Positions 5,182-6,082 of a stretch of DNA of 6,082 bases are shown here, piece by piece. The translations under genes and the position numbers were made by a program. Under the pieces are notes generated by a model. It was given only the letters and a program-made list of their open reading frames with translations. It was not told where the DNA came from and made no database searches. This stretch comes from Candidatus Bathyarchaeum sp. (GTDB taxonomy: Archaea > Thermoproteota > Bathyarchaeia > Bathyarchaeales > Bathyarchaeaceae): positions 1 through 6,082 of the forward strand of contig SOJY01000036.1 of NCBI GenBank assembly GCA_004376385.1, read 5' to 3'. The stretch's first letter is position 1. Each line of letters begins with the position of its first letter.

Positions 5182-5542
5182 TTATAATAGCCACAGACTG
5201 ATTCCTAGGCCTATTCCAACAACAGCAAGTATAGCAATTATCACAGCGAAGATAATTACAGCTAACAAAGAGATTGCGAAAGCTTTCAACCATCCAGAAT
5301 CAAAGAAATGCTTCACTAAACCAAGTAAGATTATGAACAGAATTATCGACGCAATAATACCTGAAAATAAAGAATTGAATACTGTACTGATTACGGTCCC
5401 AAGAATTACAATCCACACTGCATCAACGAACTTCGCTTTCTCTGCTCCAACAAGCGCTCTTCCCAGCTAACCAAAGAACAGGCGACAATATGAGTATATT
5501 CACAACAACTTGTATTAAGAGTATATCCAGATTAAGAGCCAC
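5182..5542 (-). CDS. Small four-helix membrane protein, frame broken by one extra base
   Basis: From GTG 5542 one frame encodes MALNLDILLIQVV... to SPVLWLAG (27 residues, ending at 5462). Skipping one base (5461) joins it to a second frame, RALVGAEKAKFVDAVWIVIL..., that runs to TAA at 5182-5184. The span is 361 nt, one more than 120 codons; the joined product is 119 residues with four hydrophobic segments (about 6-26, 42-58, 61-76, 87-117) and a short charged loop (AEKAK). Without the join, the first frame continues into unlike sequence and the second lacks a good start: a TAG lies at 5467-5469, and the internal GTG at 5418 has no ribosome binding site and begins inside a helix. A strong GGAGGAG precedes GTG 5542. 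The break may be a real mutation, a sequencing or assembly indel, or a programmed +1 shift at GGGAAG. I do not recognise the family. Confidence 0.72.
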
Positions 5543-5548
5543 TCCATT

Positions 5549-5555
5549 CTCCTCC
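5549..5555 (-). promoter_or_regulatory. Strong ribosome binding site of the frameshifted membrane protein gene
   Basis: The minus strand reads GGAGGAG, 6 nt before GTG 5542. The overlapping ATG at 5546-5544 would give only ten residues. This site shows that the gene starts well upstream of the open frame that ends at 5182. Confidence 0.65.
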
Positions 5556-5593
5556 TTTCATTAAACACTAGACAACATGTTTAGTCCAGTTTC

Positions 5594-5603
5594 TTTTTAT
5601 TTT
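5594..5603 (-). promoter_or_regulatory. TATA-like box for the small membrane protein gene
   Basis: The minus strand reads AAAATAAAAA; a start 26 nt downstream falls near 5572 and gives a leader of about 30 nt that holds the ribosome binding site. Confidence 0.4.
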
Positions 5604-5612
5604 TTGCCATAC

Positions 5613-5633
5613 AAAAAATCGTCAACATAAAAA
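5613..5633 (-). terminator. Possible T-rich terminator of the rRNA transcript
   Basis: The minus strand shows T5 (5629-5633) and T6 (5613-5618), about 110-150 nt beyond the estimated 23S 3' end. The rest of the spacer 5561-5712 is AT-rich; I see no 5S rRNA, tRNA or gene in it. Confidence 0.35.
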
Positions 5634-5712
5634 CAGCACAAAATCTTTTTTCTATCGCAACGATAACCGAACACAAGCCAAATTATACATGTTATCCGAA
5701 ATAGCCCAGACA

Positions 5713-5742
5713 CTGAAAAACTTTTTCAGCCCGGCACCTCAA

Positions 5743-5765
<23 letters not shown>
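5713..5765 (-). ncRNA. 23S rRNA 3' trailer with two overlapping hairpins
   Basis: Read on the minus strand, TTCAGCCCG (5765-5757, in the 23S 3' end) and CGGGCTGAA (5733-5725) are a perfect 9-bp inverted repeat. CTGAAAAA (5729-5722) and TTTTTCAG (5720-5713) form a second perfect 8-bp palindrome around one base. The two share CTGAA, so they cannot both form fully. The U5 run could assist termination or the structure could guide 3'-end trimming. Confidence 0.45.

Positions 5766-6082
<317 letters not shown>

Noticed and set aside
5177..5470. 97-codon plus-strand open frame opposite the small membrane protein
   Set aside because: Ile/Thr-rich shadow of a hydrophobic gene; the minus-strand reading has a strong ribosome binding site and membrane helices.

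Overview
The window looks like a piece of an archaeal chromosome. The right end carries the 3' part of a 23S rRNA on the minus strand, whose sarcin-ricin loop continues GGAAC as in archaea and eukaryotes. Promoters have TATA-like boxes about 25 nt before the likely transcript start, starts are often GTG or TTG, and terminators are T-rich tracts. The radical SAM enzyme resembles an archaeal family (AF1577 type). The mix of families suggests an uncultured TACK-type archaeon such as Bathyarchaeia, but that placement is inference.

Layout from left to right. The last 26 codons of an unrecognised plus-strand gene (3-83) converge on a minus-strand family 2 glycosyltransferase (154-834) of dolichol-phosphate-sugar synthase type. 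That gene is AT-rich and is flanked by two copies of a GTGCG-rich repeat; a third, inverted and weaker copy lies further right. Between it and the next gene is a non-coding stretch with a purine-rich tract, then a protein-like gene remnant (1111-1251) that continues in frame past the stop codon of the next gene. A two-gene minus-strand operon follows: a helical protein of unknown function (2341-2871), then an SPFH protein with three C-terminal zinc ribbons (1252-2325). A divergent promoter region with a 12-bp hairpin separates it from a plus-strand radical SAM/SPASM enzyme (3009-4139) and a stomatin-like SPFH membrane protein (4241-5146). Converging on the latter is a small hydrophobic protein gene whose frame is broken by one extra base; rebuilt, it spans 5182-5542 and has a strong ribosome binding site. 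The 23S rRNA 3' end with its trailer hairpins closes the window.

How the genes may work together: the centre has a membrane theme. A soluble SPFH/zinc-ribbon protein and its helical partner, a membrane-anchored stomatin homologue and a four-helix membrane protein surround a probable peptide- or protein-modifying radical SAM enzyme. No precursor peptide for that enzyme is visible. The functional link is inferred from proximity only; the genes belong to at least three transcription units. The two most useful observations are the frameshifted membrane protein and the coding remnant behind the SPFH/zinc-ribbon gene.
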